DNA from: JAKSCF01 sp028279945
Lineage (GTDB): Bacteria; Bacillota; Clostridia; Peptostreptococcales; JAAYPU01
DNA: 43,936 nucleotides
Assembly: GCA_028279945.1 (NCBI GenBank)
Contig: JANQMT010000095.1
Span: 1 to 43,936 of the forward strand
Direction: 5' to 3'
Shown: in pieces, positions 1 to 8,579 of the stretch
Layout of the letters: the number at the start of each line of letters is the position of its first letter
Numbering within the stretch: the stretch's first letter is position 1
Program-made: the position numbers and the translations under genes
The notes under the pieces: generated by a model
The model's input: the letters and a program-made list of their open reading frames with translations, nothing else
Told to the model about the DNA's origin: nothing
The model's database searches: none

Positions 1-19
1 AATGATATGGGAGGGAAAA

Positions 20-1615
20 ATGTTTTCATATCTTTTTAGAAAACTCAGGTTTTTAAAGTTTCAAAAAGAAAATCAAGAAGCAAAAGAGAAGAAAAGCCAT
101 AAGCAGGATGCTAAAATTCATAAGGATTTGAAGAGTAATTTAGAAACCTTTGAAAAAATATTAGGCAAAAGTGACGATGTTGTGATTCGAAAAATGGAAA
201 TAGGTAAGAACACAAAAATTAAAGTTGCACTTATTTTTATGGATGGGCTGGCAAATAAAAATGCAATCAATGAAAATATTATTCTTCCCTTAATGTATTA
301 TGCTGATTTCCCGGAAGAAGATAAACATTCTAAAAAGAATTTTCAAGCTTTAGAGTCATCACTTCTTTCTGTTGGAGAAGTTGAAGAATCAAATTCTTTT
401 AATCAACTGGTAGACAAATGTTTGTATGGTGACCTTGTTTTCTTGGTTGATGGATTTAAGGATGCATTTATTATTGATGCAAAGGGTTGGGATAGCAGAA
501 ATATTAGCGAACCAACCAATGAGGTAACCGTTCGGGGTCCCAGGGAAGGTTTTACGGAAACTCTAAGAGTCAATACGTCTTTATTGCGTCGTAAAATAAG
601 AGATCCAAACCTTACCTTTGAAACCGTAAAATTGGGAGAGCGTACCCAAACCCATGTTTCCATTGTCTATCTTAATGATTTAACAAATCCTAAAATAGTA
701 GAAACATTAAAAGAGAGGTTAAAGACCATTCAAATCGATGGTATTTTAGATTCCGGCTATATTGACGAATTCATTGAGGATGCACCATATTCCATTTTTT
801 CTACTATATCTAGAAGTGAAAGACCGGATACGGTTGCTTCTAAAATACTTGAAGGAAGAGTGGCCATATTAGTAGACGGCACACCGATAGCTTTAACGGT
901 ACCAATGCTTTTTATTGAAAGCTTTCAGAGCCCTGAGGACTATTATTCAAGATCATATTACTCGAGTATGGTCAGGATGATACGGTTTGTATCATTTTTT
1001 ATATCCATATTAGCACCTGGTATTTATATTGCAATCACAACATTCCATCAAGAGATGATTCCCACACCTTTATTGATAACCATGGTAGAATCTCGTGCCG
1101 GAGTGCCTTTTCCTGCATTCCTTGAATGTTTGGTGATGGTTTTATCCTTCGAAATATTAAAAGAAGCCGGAATACGTCTGCCTCGTTCTGTCGGTCAAGC
1201 CGTAAGTATTGTAGGTGCATTGGTAATCGGAGAATCTGCAGTATCTGCAGGATTAATCGGGGAACCAATGGTTATTGTTATAGCTGTAACTGCCATAGCA
1301 TCATTTGTGATTCCCGATTTAAGTGATATATCGGGTATTTTACGTCTGATTTTTATAGGCTTGGCCGGACTTGCAGGCGCATATGGCATTATTCTTGGTT
1401 TGCTGGGTATGACCATTCACTTAATTAATTTGGAATCCTTTGGAGCACCTTTTTTGTCACCCCTTATACCATTGGATTTACAAGGAATGAAGGATGCCTT
1501 TGACAGGTTTCCATTGTGGACATTTAATCGACGTCCTAAAGCACTAAAAGCTCAAGATACTATGCGTCAGAAATTTTGGAAAGGGACGAAACAAAATTTT
1601 CAAAATAAACAATAG
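20..1615 (+). CDS. Spore germination receptor subunit A (GerA/GerKA family)
   Basis: A subunit of a nutrient germinant receptor in the spore inner membrane. The product of about 531 residues has a charged hydrophilic N-terminal half (to about residue 310) followed by several membrane segments, which is the GerA layout. The family-typical stretch VPFPAFLE, followed by ESAVSAGL, lies in the membrane half. I place the start at the ATG at 20 because GGGAGGG lies just before it; an in-frame ATG at position 2 would add six residues and has no ribosome site. It heads an operon with the C-type lipoprotein and three B-type permeases. The upstream promoter lies outside the window. The family is certain; the germinant and the paralogue name are not readable. 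Confidence 0.95.
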   Translation: MFSYLFRKLRFLKFQKENQEAKEKKSHKQDAKIHKDLKSNLETFEKILGKSDDVVIRKMEIGKNTKIKVALIFMDGLANKNAINENIILPLMYYADFPEEDKHSKKNFQALESSLLSVGEVEESNSFNQLVDKCLYGDLVFLVDGFKDAFIIDAKGWDSRNISEPTNEVTVRGPREGFTETLRVNTSLLRRKIRDPNLTFETVKLGERTQTHVSIVYLNDLTNPKIVETLKERLKTIQIDGILDSGYIDEFIEDAPYSIFSTISRSERPDTVASKILEGRVAILVDGTPIALTVPMLFIESFQSPEDYYSRSYYSSMVRMIRFVSFFISILAPGIYIAITTFHQEMIPTPLLITMVESRAGVPFPAFLECLVMVLSFEILKEAGIRLPRSVGQAVSIVGALVIGESAVSAGLIGEPMVIVIAVTAIASFVIPDLSDISGILRLIFIGLAGLAGAYGIILGLLGMTIHLINLESFGAPFLSPLIPLDLQGMKDAFDRFPLWTFNRRPKALKAQDTMRQKFWKGTKQNFQNKQ

Positions 1616-1633
1616 GATAATAGGTGTATACAT

Positions 1634-2770
1634 ATGATAAAAAAATTAACACTCTTAACTTTAATTTTAGTGGTTGCTTTACTGAGTATGACTGCTTGTG
1701 CAAGAAATATCGTTCAACTGGAGAATCTTGGACTTGTGTTTGGAACCGGGTTGGATAAAGTTGAAGGAGATAATGAAATTCACTTAACAGCTCAGGTGAT
1801 TGAGATGCCGGAAGAAAATAAAAATATGGAGAAAAAAAGTGGTCAATCATCCTGTATAACCATTCAAAGTAAAGGTGAAACGATATTTGAAGCAATAAGA
1901 AATGCCACAGATAAGTGTTTTCGTCCTTTATATTTTTCTCATAGTAAACTGATTCTTTTTAATTCAGAGTTAGCAAAGGAAGGGATCCAAGATTACTTAG
2001 ATATGTTTTTTCGAAATACACAGCCTCGGCCTAATACTTGGATTGTCATCTGTGAAGGTGAAGCCCGTACAATTCTAGATGAAATACCGGGACTGTTTAT
2101 TGACAATTTAATCAAGACAAAAAAAGAAAGAGCCACCATCAGTGTCCAAAATATGCATGACTTTATGACACGATTGGTCAGTAAAACAACGGCGCCTATT
2201 ACGGGCATGATCAGGTTAAAAGAAGAAGGAGAACGCATTGATTTGGAATTTATGGGTACTGCTGTTTTTGAAGAAGACAAACTCATCGGAATGCTGGATG
2301 AAAAAGAAACCAGAGGTTTGTTATGGGTGCTTGGAGAAATAGAAAGCAATACGGTGGTTGTAGATTCAGCTGACCAGACGGGTAAAATTGGGGTCGAAAT
2401 TTTGAAATCAAATAGCAAAATTAAACCTGAAATGAAAAATGGTGAATTCAGTATCAAAATTGATGTTACCACATCCGGAAGAGTCGTTGAATTAATAGGC
2501 AGGGAAGATATCACTGATGTTAAAATATTTAAAGCTTTAGAAGAGCGTATGGCCGATACCATAAAAGAAGAAATATTATTGAGTATCAAAAAATCAAAAG
2601 CATTAAGGGCAGATACATTTGGTTTTGGAGACGAGATCAATAAAATATACCATAAAGAATTTGAAAAAATCGAGGGTGCATGGCAAGAAATTTTTCCTAA
2701 AACAGAAATTGATGTAGAGGTTGAAGCTAAAATTTTGGGTATAGGGACGATCTTAAAAACGTTTGAATAG
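1634..2770 (+). CDS. Ger(x)C family germination lipoprotein
   Basis: The C subunit of a germinant receptor, a lipoprotein anchored at the outer face of the spore inner membrane. The 378-residue product begins with a lipoprotein signal peptide: basic MIKK, a hydrophobic core, and a lipobox ending MTAC with the modified Cys near residue 22. The rest is hydrophilic, and its length fits the GerC/GerAC family. It follows the A subunit by 18 bases and precedes the first B subunit by 36 bases, so it is almost surely co-transcribed with both. The ribosome site is weak (an AGG-type stretch before the ATG). The germinant is unknown. Confidence 0.94.
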   Translation: MIKKLTLLTLILVVALLSMTACARNIVQLENLGLVFGTGLDKVEGDNEIHLTAQVIEMPEENKNMEKKSGQSSCITIQSKGETIFEAIRNATDKCFRPLYFSHSKLILFNSELAKEGIQDYLDMFFRNTQPRPNTWIVICEGEARTILDEIPGLFIDNLIKTKKERATISVQNMHDFMTRLVSKTTAPITGMIRLKEEGERIDLEFMGTAVFEEDKLIGMLDEKETRGLLWVLGEIESNTVVVDSADQTGKIGVEILKSNSKIKPEMKNGEFSIKIDVTTSGRVVELIGREDITDVKIFKALEERMADTIKEEILLSIKKSKALRADTFGFGDEINKIYHKEFEKIEGAWQEIFPKTEIDVEVEAKILGIGTILKTFE

Positions 2771-2806
2771 CAGAATTTGGCTCATAAAATAGATGGTGAA
2801 TAAGAT

Positions 2807-3934
2807 ATGGAAAAAAAAATTAATAATTTATCTTCTCTGGAACTGTATACAACCATTCTTATTTACATGATGGTGGCATTGGTATATGGGACATTTCCTC
2901 AAATGACAGGTGGTTCAGATTCTTGGATAATAACCATAGTCACCATCTGTATTGGATTTGTTTATGTTTTTTTATATTTAACATTGACTTCTAATTTCCC
3001 AAATAAAACAATTTTTGAAATCAATATATTGGTGTATGGAAAATATTTAGGAAAAATGATTAGTATATTGTATCTTTTTGTTTTTTTATCTCTATGTTTT
3101 GATACGCTATTATGGTTTAGTTATTATGTAGAAGGGGCTGTATTACCGGATTCGCCCCGACTTCTTATTATAGTGTTAATCAGCTTACTTTCTTTTTATA
3201 CCATAAAAGGCGGCATCATTTCATTGTGCAGATACTCTGTCATATTAGCATTTTTTACTTTTTTAGAGCTGATTGCCATATCTATTTTATTATTTGAGGA
3301 TTATGATTTTAGCAATTTATTACCCATTGCTACCAATACACCTTTAAAAGATATTATTAATACGGCTATTCTATATTCAGATTATTCTTATGGAGAAACT
3401 CTGCATATATTTTTTATGTTTTTTCCTATGATCAGTAATATTTCAGATATTGCTTATAAAAAGAAAAAAAATATTTATAAGATACTAATTCTCGGCGGCA
3501 TTTTTATGCTAATCGTAAGCATTATCAATACGGCTGTAATAGGCAATTTGAGTTTTATGATACGAAGACCTACTTTATATGCCATAAGTTTAACCAACAT
3601 CAGAACACAGTTTTCTATGGAGGTTATATTTATTATACAATTTATAGCTATAGAGTTTTTTATTATCACAGCCATATATAATTCTATCATTCGCATGACT
3701 TCTCAGCTGCTGAATATTAAAAATTATCGACTATCTATTGTGCCAATAGGTATTATTATTCTGAGCGTTTATTATTTTGTATTCCAAGAAAATATTTCTG
3801 AAGTCGTCTATGATGATTACTATAACAGCTACTGGTATATTTATTTCAATGTTCCAATAAAACTGGGGCTGCCTTTTTTAACGCTTATGGTCATTAAAAT
3901 GAAAAAAATATTGAGAACTGAGAAGGAGCGTTAA
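2807..3934 (+). CDS. GerB-family germination permease, copy 1
   Basis: The B subunit of a germinant receptor, an integral membrane protein of the APC-like spore germination permease family that is thought to form the ligand-binding or transport part of the receptor. The 375-residue product is hydrophobic throughout, with about ten membrane segments. It shares diagnostic blocks with the next two genes: a start like LSSLELYT, PNKTIFEIN, FSNLLPI, a YSYGE motif and a GNLSFM motif. The second copy starts one base after its stop. Three B genes in a row suggest tandem duplication within one receptor operon. Confidence 0.94.
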   Translation: MEKKINNLSSLELYTTILIYMMVALVYGTFPQMTGGSDSWIITIVTICIGFVYVFLYLTLTSNFPNKTIFEINILVYGKYLGKMISILYLFVFLSLCFDTLLWFSYYVEGAVLPDSPRLLIIVLISLLSFYTIKGGIISLCRYSVILAFFTFLELIAISILLFEDYDFSNLLPIATNTPLKDIINTAILYSDYSYGETLHIFFMFFPMISNISDIAYKKKKNIYKILILGGIFMLIVSIINTAVIGNLSFMIRRPTLYAISLTNIRTQFSMEVIFIIQFIAIEFFIITAIYNSIIRMTSQLLNIKNYRLSIVPIGIIILSVYYFVFQENISEVVYDDYYNSYWYIYFNVPIKLGLPFLTLMVIKMKKILRTEKER

Positions 3935-3935
3935 A

Positions 3936-5048
3936 ATGAAGAAGATATCTCCTTTAGAGTTGCATGCAGCTATATTAGTTTATATAACCTCTACAACCAT
4001 ATACAGTAACGTCACTCAACAGCGTTTACAAAATAATGCTTGGCTGGGAGCCATAGAAGGTTATGTTGTAGGATTGATATATGTATATATTTTTATATCA
4101 TTGACGTCAAAATTTCAAAATAAAACCATTATTGAAATTAATGATATCATCTATGGCAAATATATTGGAAAAATTATCACCGGTATATATCTGTATTTAT
4201 TTATTGAACAATTGTTGGATGCTCTCCTTTGGTCTAGTTTTTTTATTCACCAAGGTATCATGCCGGATCTATCAAGAATTTTGACGGTGATTTTAATTAT
4301 AGTAGTGAGTCTATTCAGTATTAAAAATGGCATTATACCCATATTAAGATATGCCATATTGTTAGCCTTTATGACGTTTACCATCTTAATTATTACATAC
4401 CTTTTATTATCTGGAATCATTGATTTTAGTAATTTATTACCCATTGAAGTGTCCTTAATGGAGGTGCTTAAGGCAAATATTATAGATATTGATTATACAT
4501 ACGGTGAATTAATATATCTTTTTTTTATCATCTTTCCTAACACCGGCAACATTTCCGATGTTTTATATAAAAAGAAAAAATATGTTTATCTTACCTTAAC
4601 GATAGGCGGGATATATTCTCTTTTTGTATATATAAGAAATTCGGCTATTCTGGGGAATTTAAGCTTTATGTTTCGATATTCTTCTTTACAGGTTGTAAGA
4701 TATTTGGGAATCGGAGAGGTGTTTTCAAGATTGGAAATATTGTTTTTTATTGAATATTTAGGCATGATATTTTATTCTTTCTGCATTATTTATTATTCAT
4801 TAATCTATACGGTGTCTCAATTATCAAATATAAAAAGATATAATTTATTGGGAATATTAATAGGGATAGCTTTAATTATAGGTACTTATTATTTAATTGA
4901 AAATATTTCTATGACTGAATTAAATGATTATTATGATAAAGAATATATCTATACAATACCTGGAATTAGACTAGGTTTACCTATTATAACCATAATGATA
5001 TTTCATTTAAAAAAAATATTTGCAAAAAATGAAAAGAATGAGGCTTGA
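3936..5048 (+). CDS. GerB-family germination permease, copy 2
   Basis: Second tandem B-type permease (370 residues, about ten membrane segments). It opens with KKISPLELH and carries NKTIIEIND, FSNLLPIE, DYTYGE and GNLSFMFRY, so it is clearly paralogous to both neighbours. A GGAGCG ribosome site lies inside the end of copy 1, and its own TGA overlaps the beginning of copy 3. Translational coupling along the three genes is likely. Whether each copy pairs with the single A and C subunits, giving receptors of different specificity, cannot be read from the sequence. Confidence 0.93.
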   Translation: MKKISPLELHAAILVYITSTTIYSNVTQQRLQNNAWLGAIEGYVVGLIYVYIFISLTSKFQNKTIIEINDIIYGKYIGKIITGIYLYLFIEQLLDALLWSSFFIHQGIMPDLSRILTVILIIVVSLFSIKNGIIPILRYAILLAFMTFTILIITYLLLSGIIDFSNLLPIEVSLMEVLKANIIDIDYTYGELIYLFFIIFPNTGNISDVLYKKKKYVYLTLTIGGIYSLFVYIRNSAILGNLSFMFRYSSLQVVRYLGIGEVFSRLEILFFIEYLGMIFYSFCIIYYSLIYTVSQLSNIKRYNLLGILIGIALIIGTYYLIENISMTELNDYYDKEYIYTIPGIRLGLPIITIMIFHLKKIFAKNEKNEA

Positions 5049-5053
5049 ATGAA

Positions 5054-6172
5054 ATGAACGATGTAAAGAAAAAAATGTCCCCATTAGAGCTGCATACATC
5101 AATTCTTGTCTATATGGTAGCGACCAGTGTATACAATAATTATCTTCATTCTACAGGGAAACATAATGTATGGATATCAGCCATTATTAGTATCTTTATA
5201 GGGTTATTTTATATCTTCATATATATATCATTGAGTTCAATTTATCCAAATAAAACCATTATTAAAATTAATGATATTATTTTTGGCAGGTATATTGGGA
5301 AACTCATTAGTGTCATATATATATTTGTTTTCTCAGCAATGCTGTTGGATACCATGGTTTGGTCCAGCTTTCTTTTAGAAGAATCCATTGCTCCGGATTC
5401 ATCAAGAATTTTTGCTATTATTTTAATAACGGTGTTCAGCTTAATTGCTATTAAGAACGGCATACAGCCTGTCATTCGATATGCTTTGGTTTTAGTTGTT
5501 TTGGGGTATGTGGTTTTAGGCGTAACGTATGTCTTATTGTTAAAAGATATGGATTTCAGTAATTTATTGCCCATAGATGTGCCTATAAAAGATATCTTAA
5601 AAGGGAGTCTTTTACATGTAGATTATACATATGGAGAATCAATTTATTTCTTTCTAATTATTTTCCCGGGTTTTAATAATATTAAAAATATTTTATATGA
5701 AAAGAAAAAATATGTATATGTTACTGTCATATTCGGTGGACTGTTTACCATATTGGCTTTTGTAAGAAATGCTGCAATTATTGGGAACCTGAGCATCTTA
5801 TATCGATATTATTATCTTAACGTGGTAAGGAATATTGAAATAGGAGAAGCCAGATTGGAATTGTTGTTTATTCTTGAAAATATTAGTTTTCTGTTTTTTT
5901 TCTTTTGCGTTATTCTTTATTCAATTATATACAGCACATCTCAAGTACTAAATGTTCGTAATTACAGGTTATTATCCATCTGTACAGGTGGATTGTTTAT
6001 AGGCGTGACTTATTGGATTATTAGCAATATTTCCAGTGTATTTTACGGAGAATATTATGATAAAGTATATAATTATCTCATTCCGGTATTAAAATTAGGC
6101 ATACCGATCATGACATTGTTAATATTCTATATTCGAAAAAAATTGATAAAAAATTTACCTGATAACGCATAA
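5054..6172 (+). CDS. GerB-family germination permease, copy 3
   Basis: Third tandem B-type permease (about 372 residues, about ten membrane segments), with KKMSPLELH, NKTIIKIND, FSNLLPID, DYTYGES and GNLSILYRY. A TTG at 5045 overlaps the stop of copy 2 in the same frame, but GAGG at 5039-5042 is only 2 nt from it and 11 nt from the ATG at 5054, so I prefer the ATG. A hairpin with a T-rich tail follows the stop, so this is the last gene of the receptor operon. It is the most divergent of the three in the SILYRY region. Confidence 0.92.
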   Translation: MNDVKKKMSPLELHTSILVYMVATSVYNNYLHSTGKHNVWISAIISIFIGLFYIFIYISLSSIYPNKTIIKINDIIFGRYIGKLISVIYIFVFSAMLLDTMVWSSFLLEESIAPDSSRIFAIILITVFSLIAIKNGIQPVIRYALVLVVLGYVVLGVTYVLLLKDMDFSNLLPIDVPIKDILKGSLLHVDYTYGESIYFFLIIFPGFNNIKNILYEKKKYVYVTVIFGGLFTILAFVRNAAIIGNLSILYRYYYLNVVRNIEIGEARLELLFILENISFLFFFFCVILYSIIYSTSQVLNVRNYRLLSICTGGLFIGVTYWIISNISSVFYGEYYDKVYNYLIPVLKLGIPIMTLLIFYIRKKLIKNLPDNA

Positions 6173-6186
6173 CCCATCCACAATCA

Positions 6187-6227
6187 TACGGTCATTCCTT
6201 TTTGGAGTGACGGTATTGTTATTTTTT
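6187..6227 (+). terminator. Probable rho-independent terminator of the ger operon
   Basis: GTCATTCC and GGAGTGAC form an 8-bp stem (one G-U pair) around a T-rich loop, extended by three outer base pairs after one mismatch. The run TTATTTTTT follows. It lies 15 nt after the last germination gene. Confidence 0.65.
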
Positions 6228-6267
6228 GGTATGATAAAAAGAGGTTGATGTAACGTATATTTGTGTA

Positions 6268-6282
6268 GTCGTTGTTAACGAC
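6268..6282. promoter_or_regulatory. Inverted repeat upstream of the AraC/GyrI regulator
   Basis: GTCGTT-GTT-AACGAC is a perfect 6-bp inverted repeat with a 3-nt centre, 29 bases before the ATG of the regulator. Its position fits an operator for autoregulation. This is inference from placement only. Confidence 0.3.
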
Positions 6283-6310
6283 AGGTACTTAAGAAAGGTA
6301 ATTGGATAAC

Positions 6311-7267
6311 ATGGAAATAAAAAAATCTTTTCAAAGACAGGAATATACAGCACGTATCCATTGCGTTCAAGATTATATAGACGAACATCTGGATAAAGAA
6401 TTGACTCTGGAGGAATTGGCGACAGTAGCCGGCTTTTCTTCTTTTCATTTTCATAGAATATTTTCTACAATAGTAGGTGAATCCTTGTATAAGTATATTC
6501 AACGTACTCGATTAGAAAAGGCAGCCGGATTTCTAAAATCAAATCAAAAAAAAAGCATTACTGAGATTGCCTTAGAACTAGGTTTTTCAAATTCGGCAGT
6601 ATTTTCACGATCCTTTAAAAAGTATTATGGTATGAGCGCTACACAGTGGCGTGACAGCAAAAATAGTACAATCAATAGCAACAATGGGCAAACAGAAAGC
6701 AGCAATGGAAAAGACACTCTAATGAACGATATGTATGATAGAAATGATACAACTCAAAGTCATTGGAGGAGAATGAATATGAAGATTAGAAAAGAAGTAG
6801 AAGTCAAATCCATTCAAGACATGTCGGTCATTTACGTGAGACATGTGGGTCCTTATGCAGGAGATGGAGAATTGTTTGATAGGATGTTTGGAAAGCTGTT
6901 TAAATGGGCGGGAGCAAGAGATTTAATTAATGATAAAGTAAAGGTATTGACCATTTATCACAATGACCCCAGTATTACCAAAGATGAAAAACTTCGCATT
7001 AGTGTATGCATGACAGCACCTATTGATATTGAAGTGAGCGGAGAAATAGGTAAAATGATGGTTTCCGGCGGCAAGTATGCAGTAGGACATTATGAAGTCG
7101 CTGTAAATGAATATCCGGCAGCTTGGGACCACCTATGTGAATGGTTGATTGACAGTGGGTATCAACCGGATGATAAACCTTGTTTTGAACTATATACAAA
7201 TGATCCGGAGCAGCACCCTGAGAAAAAATGCCGGGTAGATATATATATGCCGGTTAAACCATTTTAA
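6311..7267 (+). CDS. AraC-family regulator with GyrI-like effector domain
   Basis: A transcription regulator of about 318 residues. The N-terminal part (about 10-110) is an AraC/XylS double helix-turn-helix domain: a first HTH around LTLEELATVAGFSSFHFHRIF and a second ending with GFSNSAVFSRSFKKYYGMS. A low-complexity Ser/Asn linker (about 115-150) follows, then a GyrI/BmrR-like small-molecule-binding domain with the typical YVRHVGPYAG motif. This order (AraC at the N-terminus, GyrI at the C-terminus) is common for regulators of multidrug or toxin responses. A TTG at 6302 is in frame, but AAAGG is only 3 nt before it, so the ATG at 6311 is likelier. The two genes after it may be its targets. 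Confidence 0.93.
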   Translation: MEIKKSFQRQEYTARIHCVQDYIDEHLDKELTLEELATVAGFSSFHFHRIFSTIVGESLYKYIQRTRLEKAAGFLKSNQKKSITEIALELGFSNSAVFSRSFKKYYGMSATQWRDSKNSTINSNNGQTESSNGKDTLMNDMYDRNDTTQSHWRRMNMKIRKEVEVKSIQDMSVIYVRHVGPYAGDGELFDRMFGKLFKWAGARDLINDKVKVLTIYHNDPSITKDEKLRISVCMTAPIDIEVSGEIGKMMVSGGKYAVGHYEVAVNEYPAAWDHLCEWLIDSGYQPDDKPCFELYTNDPEQHPEKKCRVDIYMPVKPF

Positions 7268-7280
7268 AAATTTTTAAAAT
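7261..7280. repeat. Perfect 20-bp AT palindrome over the regulator stop
   Basis: ATTTTAAAAA followed directly by TTTTTAAAAT is an exact palindrome made only of A and T. It contains the TAA stop codon of the AraC/GyrI gene. It could act as a weak terminator or simply reflect local base composition. Confidence 0.4.
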
Positions 7281-7302
7281 ATGACATGCTGTTGTCTCAT
7301 TT

Positions 7303-7334
7303 CTTTTGTTAACATAGGTATATCTTAACAAAAG
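7303..7334. promoter_or_regulatory. 10-bp inverted repeat touching the zinc-ribbon gene's ribosome site
   Basis: CTTTTGTTAA (7303-7312) and TTAACAAAAG (7325-7334) are perfect arms around a 12-nt spacer. The right arm ends in the first G of the AAAGGAG ribosome site of the next gene. It could be a dimeric regulator's operator, or an RNA hairpin that partly masks the ribosome site. Confidence 0.5.
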
Positions 7335-7346
7335 GAGAGAAGAATA

Positions 7347-7616
7347 ATGGAATGTGATATGAAATTTTGTCAAAGCTGTGGGATGCCCATAGGGGATGAA
7401 ACATTATTAGGAAAAAACACGGATGGCAGTACCAATGCAGACTTTTGTATGTATTGCTTTGAAGATGGCAAGTTTAAGTATGATGTTACAATGGAAGAAA
7501 TGATAGCTATTTGTATACCGCACATGGTGGATGCAAACCCTAATATGAATGAAGACGAAGCAAGGGCTAGTTTGAAGGCTTTTCTACCCAAATTAAAGAG
7601 ATGGCAGGTTGAATAG
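7347..7616 (+). CDS. Small zinc-ribbon protein (zf-ribbon_2 type)
   Basis: An 89-residue protein of the putative zinc-ribbon family. Two knuckles are visible, CQSCG (C8, C11) and CMYC (C34, C37), which would bind one zinc. The C-terminal half is acidic and helical (MEEMIAICIPHM, MNEDEARASLKAFLPKLKRW), as is typical of the family, whose biochemical role is unknown. The ribosome site AAAGGAGAG lies 9 nt before the ATG. It sits between an AraC/GyrI regulator and a YoaP-type acetyltransferase, which suggests a shared stress or antimicrobial response. That link is inference. Confidence 0.88.
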   Translation: MECDMKFCQSCGMPIGDETLLGKNTDGSTNADFCMYCFEDGKFKYDVTMEEMIAICIPHMVDANPNMNEDEARASLKAFLPKLKRWQVE

Positions 7617-7653
7617 TCTTAACGCTGATTAGGCGAAGTGCCGGGAGGTTATA

Positions 7654-8424
7654 ATGGATTTTATTACTTTAACAAAAAACAATATTGATGAAGAGCATAT
7701 ATGTTGTGCTATTTCCGATAAGAAAAGTATTCAGGGGTATGCATCCAAGAAGAAATGGTTGAGTGAACAAATTGAAAAGGGTTATGTATTTACAAAATTA
7801 GATGCCAGAGCAAAAGTATTTATTGAGTATTGCCCTTCAGAGATAGCCTACTTACCGGTTCATGCTCCTAATTACATGGTCATCAATTGTTTTTGGGTAT
7901 CGGGAAAATATAAGGGCAATGGATATGGCAAACAGCTTTTGGATGGATGTATCCAAGACAGTCAAAATAAAGGAAAAGATGGCATAGTTGTTTTGTGCTC
8001 GGATAAAAAGAGACCATTTATGTCGGATAAAAAATTTTTCCTAAAGCATGGTTTTCAAATCATTGATAAGGCTGAACCCTACTTTGAACTGATGGCTTTC
8101 TCTTTTAGAGATGAGGAGCAAAAGCCCAGTTTTTTAGATTCGGTAAGAACAGGAAAATGTGAGGAACATGAAGGCTTTAGAGTCTATTATTCTCATCAGT
8201 GTCCATATATGGATTATTATGTTAACCTACAATACGAGACTGCACAAAAATATGGTGTAAACTATGAAGCCATATTAATGGATGACAAAGAAAAAGCTAT
8301 GAAAAATCCTTCACCTTTTACGATATATTCATTATTTTACAATGGTCTTTTTATAACTCAAGAATTGACTGCGGAAAAAAAGTTTGAAAAGATTATTAAA
8401 GAATGCATGAATAAAGAGGCATAA
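7654..8424 (+). CDS. GNAT acetyltransferase with YoaP C-terminal domain
   Basis: A two-domain protein of 256 residues. The N-terminal GNAT fold contains the acetyl-CoA motif V/SGKYKGNGYGKQLL at about 82-96. The C-terminal part (about 165-250) corresponds to the YoaP domain, which begins around the EGFRVYYSHQCPYMDYY block and ends with the helix TAEKKFEKIIKECM. The acceptor substrate is unknown for this family. The gene starts 37 bases after the zinc-ribbon gene with a GGGAGG ribosome site, so the two are probably co-transcribed. A terminator follows. Confidence 0.9.
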   Translation: MDFITLTKNNIDEEHICCAISDKKSIQGYASKKKWLSEQIEKGYVFTKLDARAKVFIEYCPSEIAYLPVHAPNYMVINCFWVSGKYKGNGYGKQLLDGCIQDSQNKGKDGIVVLCSDKKRPFMSDKKFFLKHGFQIIDKAEPYFELMAFSFRDEEQKPSFLDSVRTGKCEEHEGFRVYYSHQCPYMDYYVNLQYETAQKYGVNYEAILMDDKEKAMKNPSPFTIYSLFYNGLFITQELTAEKKFEKIIKECMNKEA

Positions 8425-8463
8425 TCTTTGTTTATTAAGTATTAAATTAATAGAAGGTATTTC

Positions 8464-8493
8464 AAAGATTCTACATTGTAGGGTCTTTTTTTT
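8464..8493 (+). terminator. Rho-independent terminator after the YoaP gene
   Basis: AAAGATTCTAC-ATT-GTAGGGTCTTT forms a 9-bp stem (two U-G pairs), extended by A-T pairs, directly followed by a run of T. It separates the acetyltransferase gene from the spoIIIA operon. Confidence 0.8.
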
Positions 8494-8579
8494 ATGCATG
8501 TCCAAAAAAATTTTTCATTCATGATATTTAGTTATATTTTAAATTGTTTTGAATATGATTTTATAAAGGAGGACAGGCA

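Noticed and set aside
1993..2640. Long minus-strand open frame opposite the GerC gene
   Set aside because: The plus-strand lipoprotein gene is certain; the opposite frame is a codon-usage shadow without a ribosome site or family features.
8515..8565. Possible sigma-E promoter before spoIIIAA
   Set aside because: ATATT-like and ATATGAT-like elements are present, but the match to the sigma-E -10 consensus is at most about 5 of 8 and the stretch is very AT-rich, so it cannot be told from background by eye.
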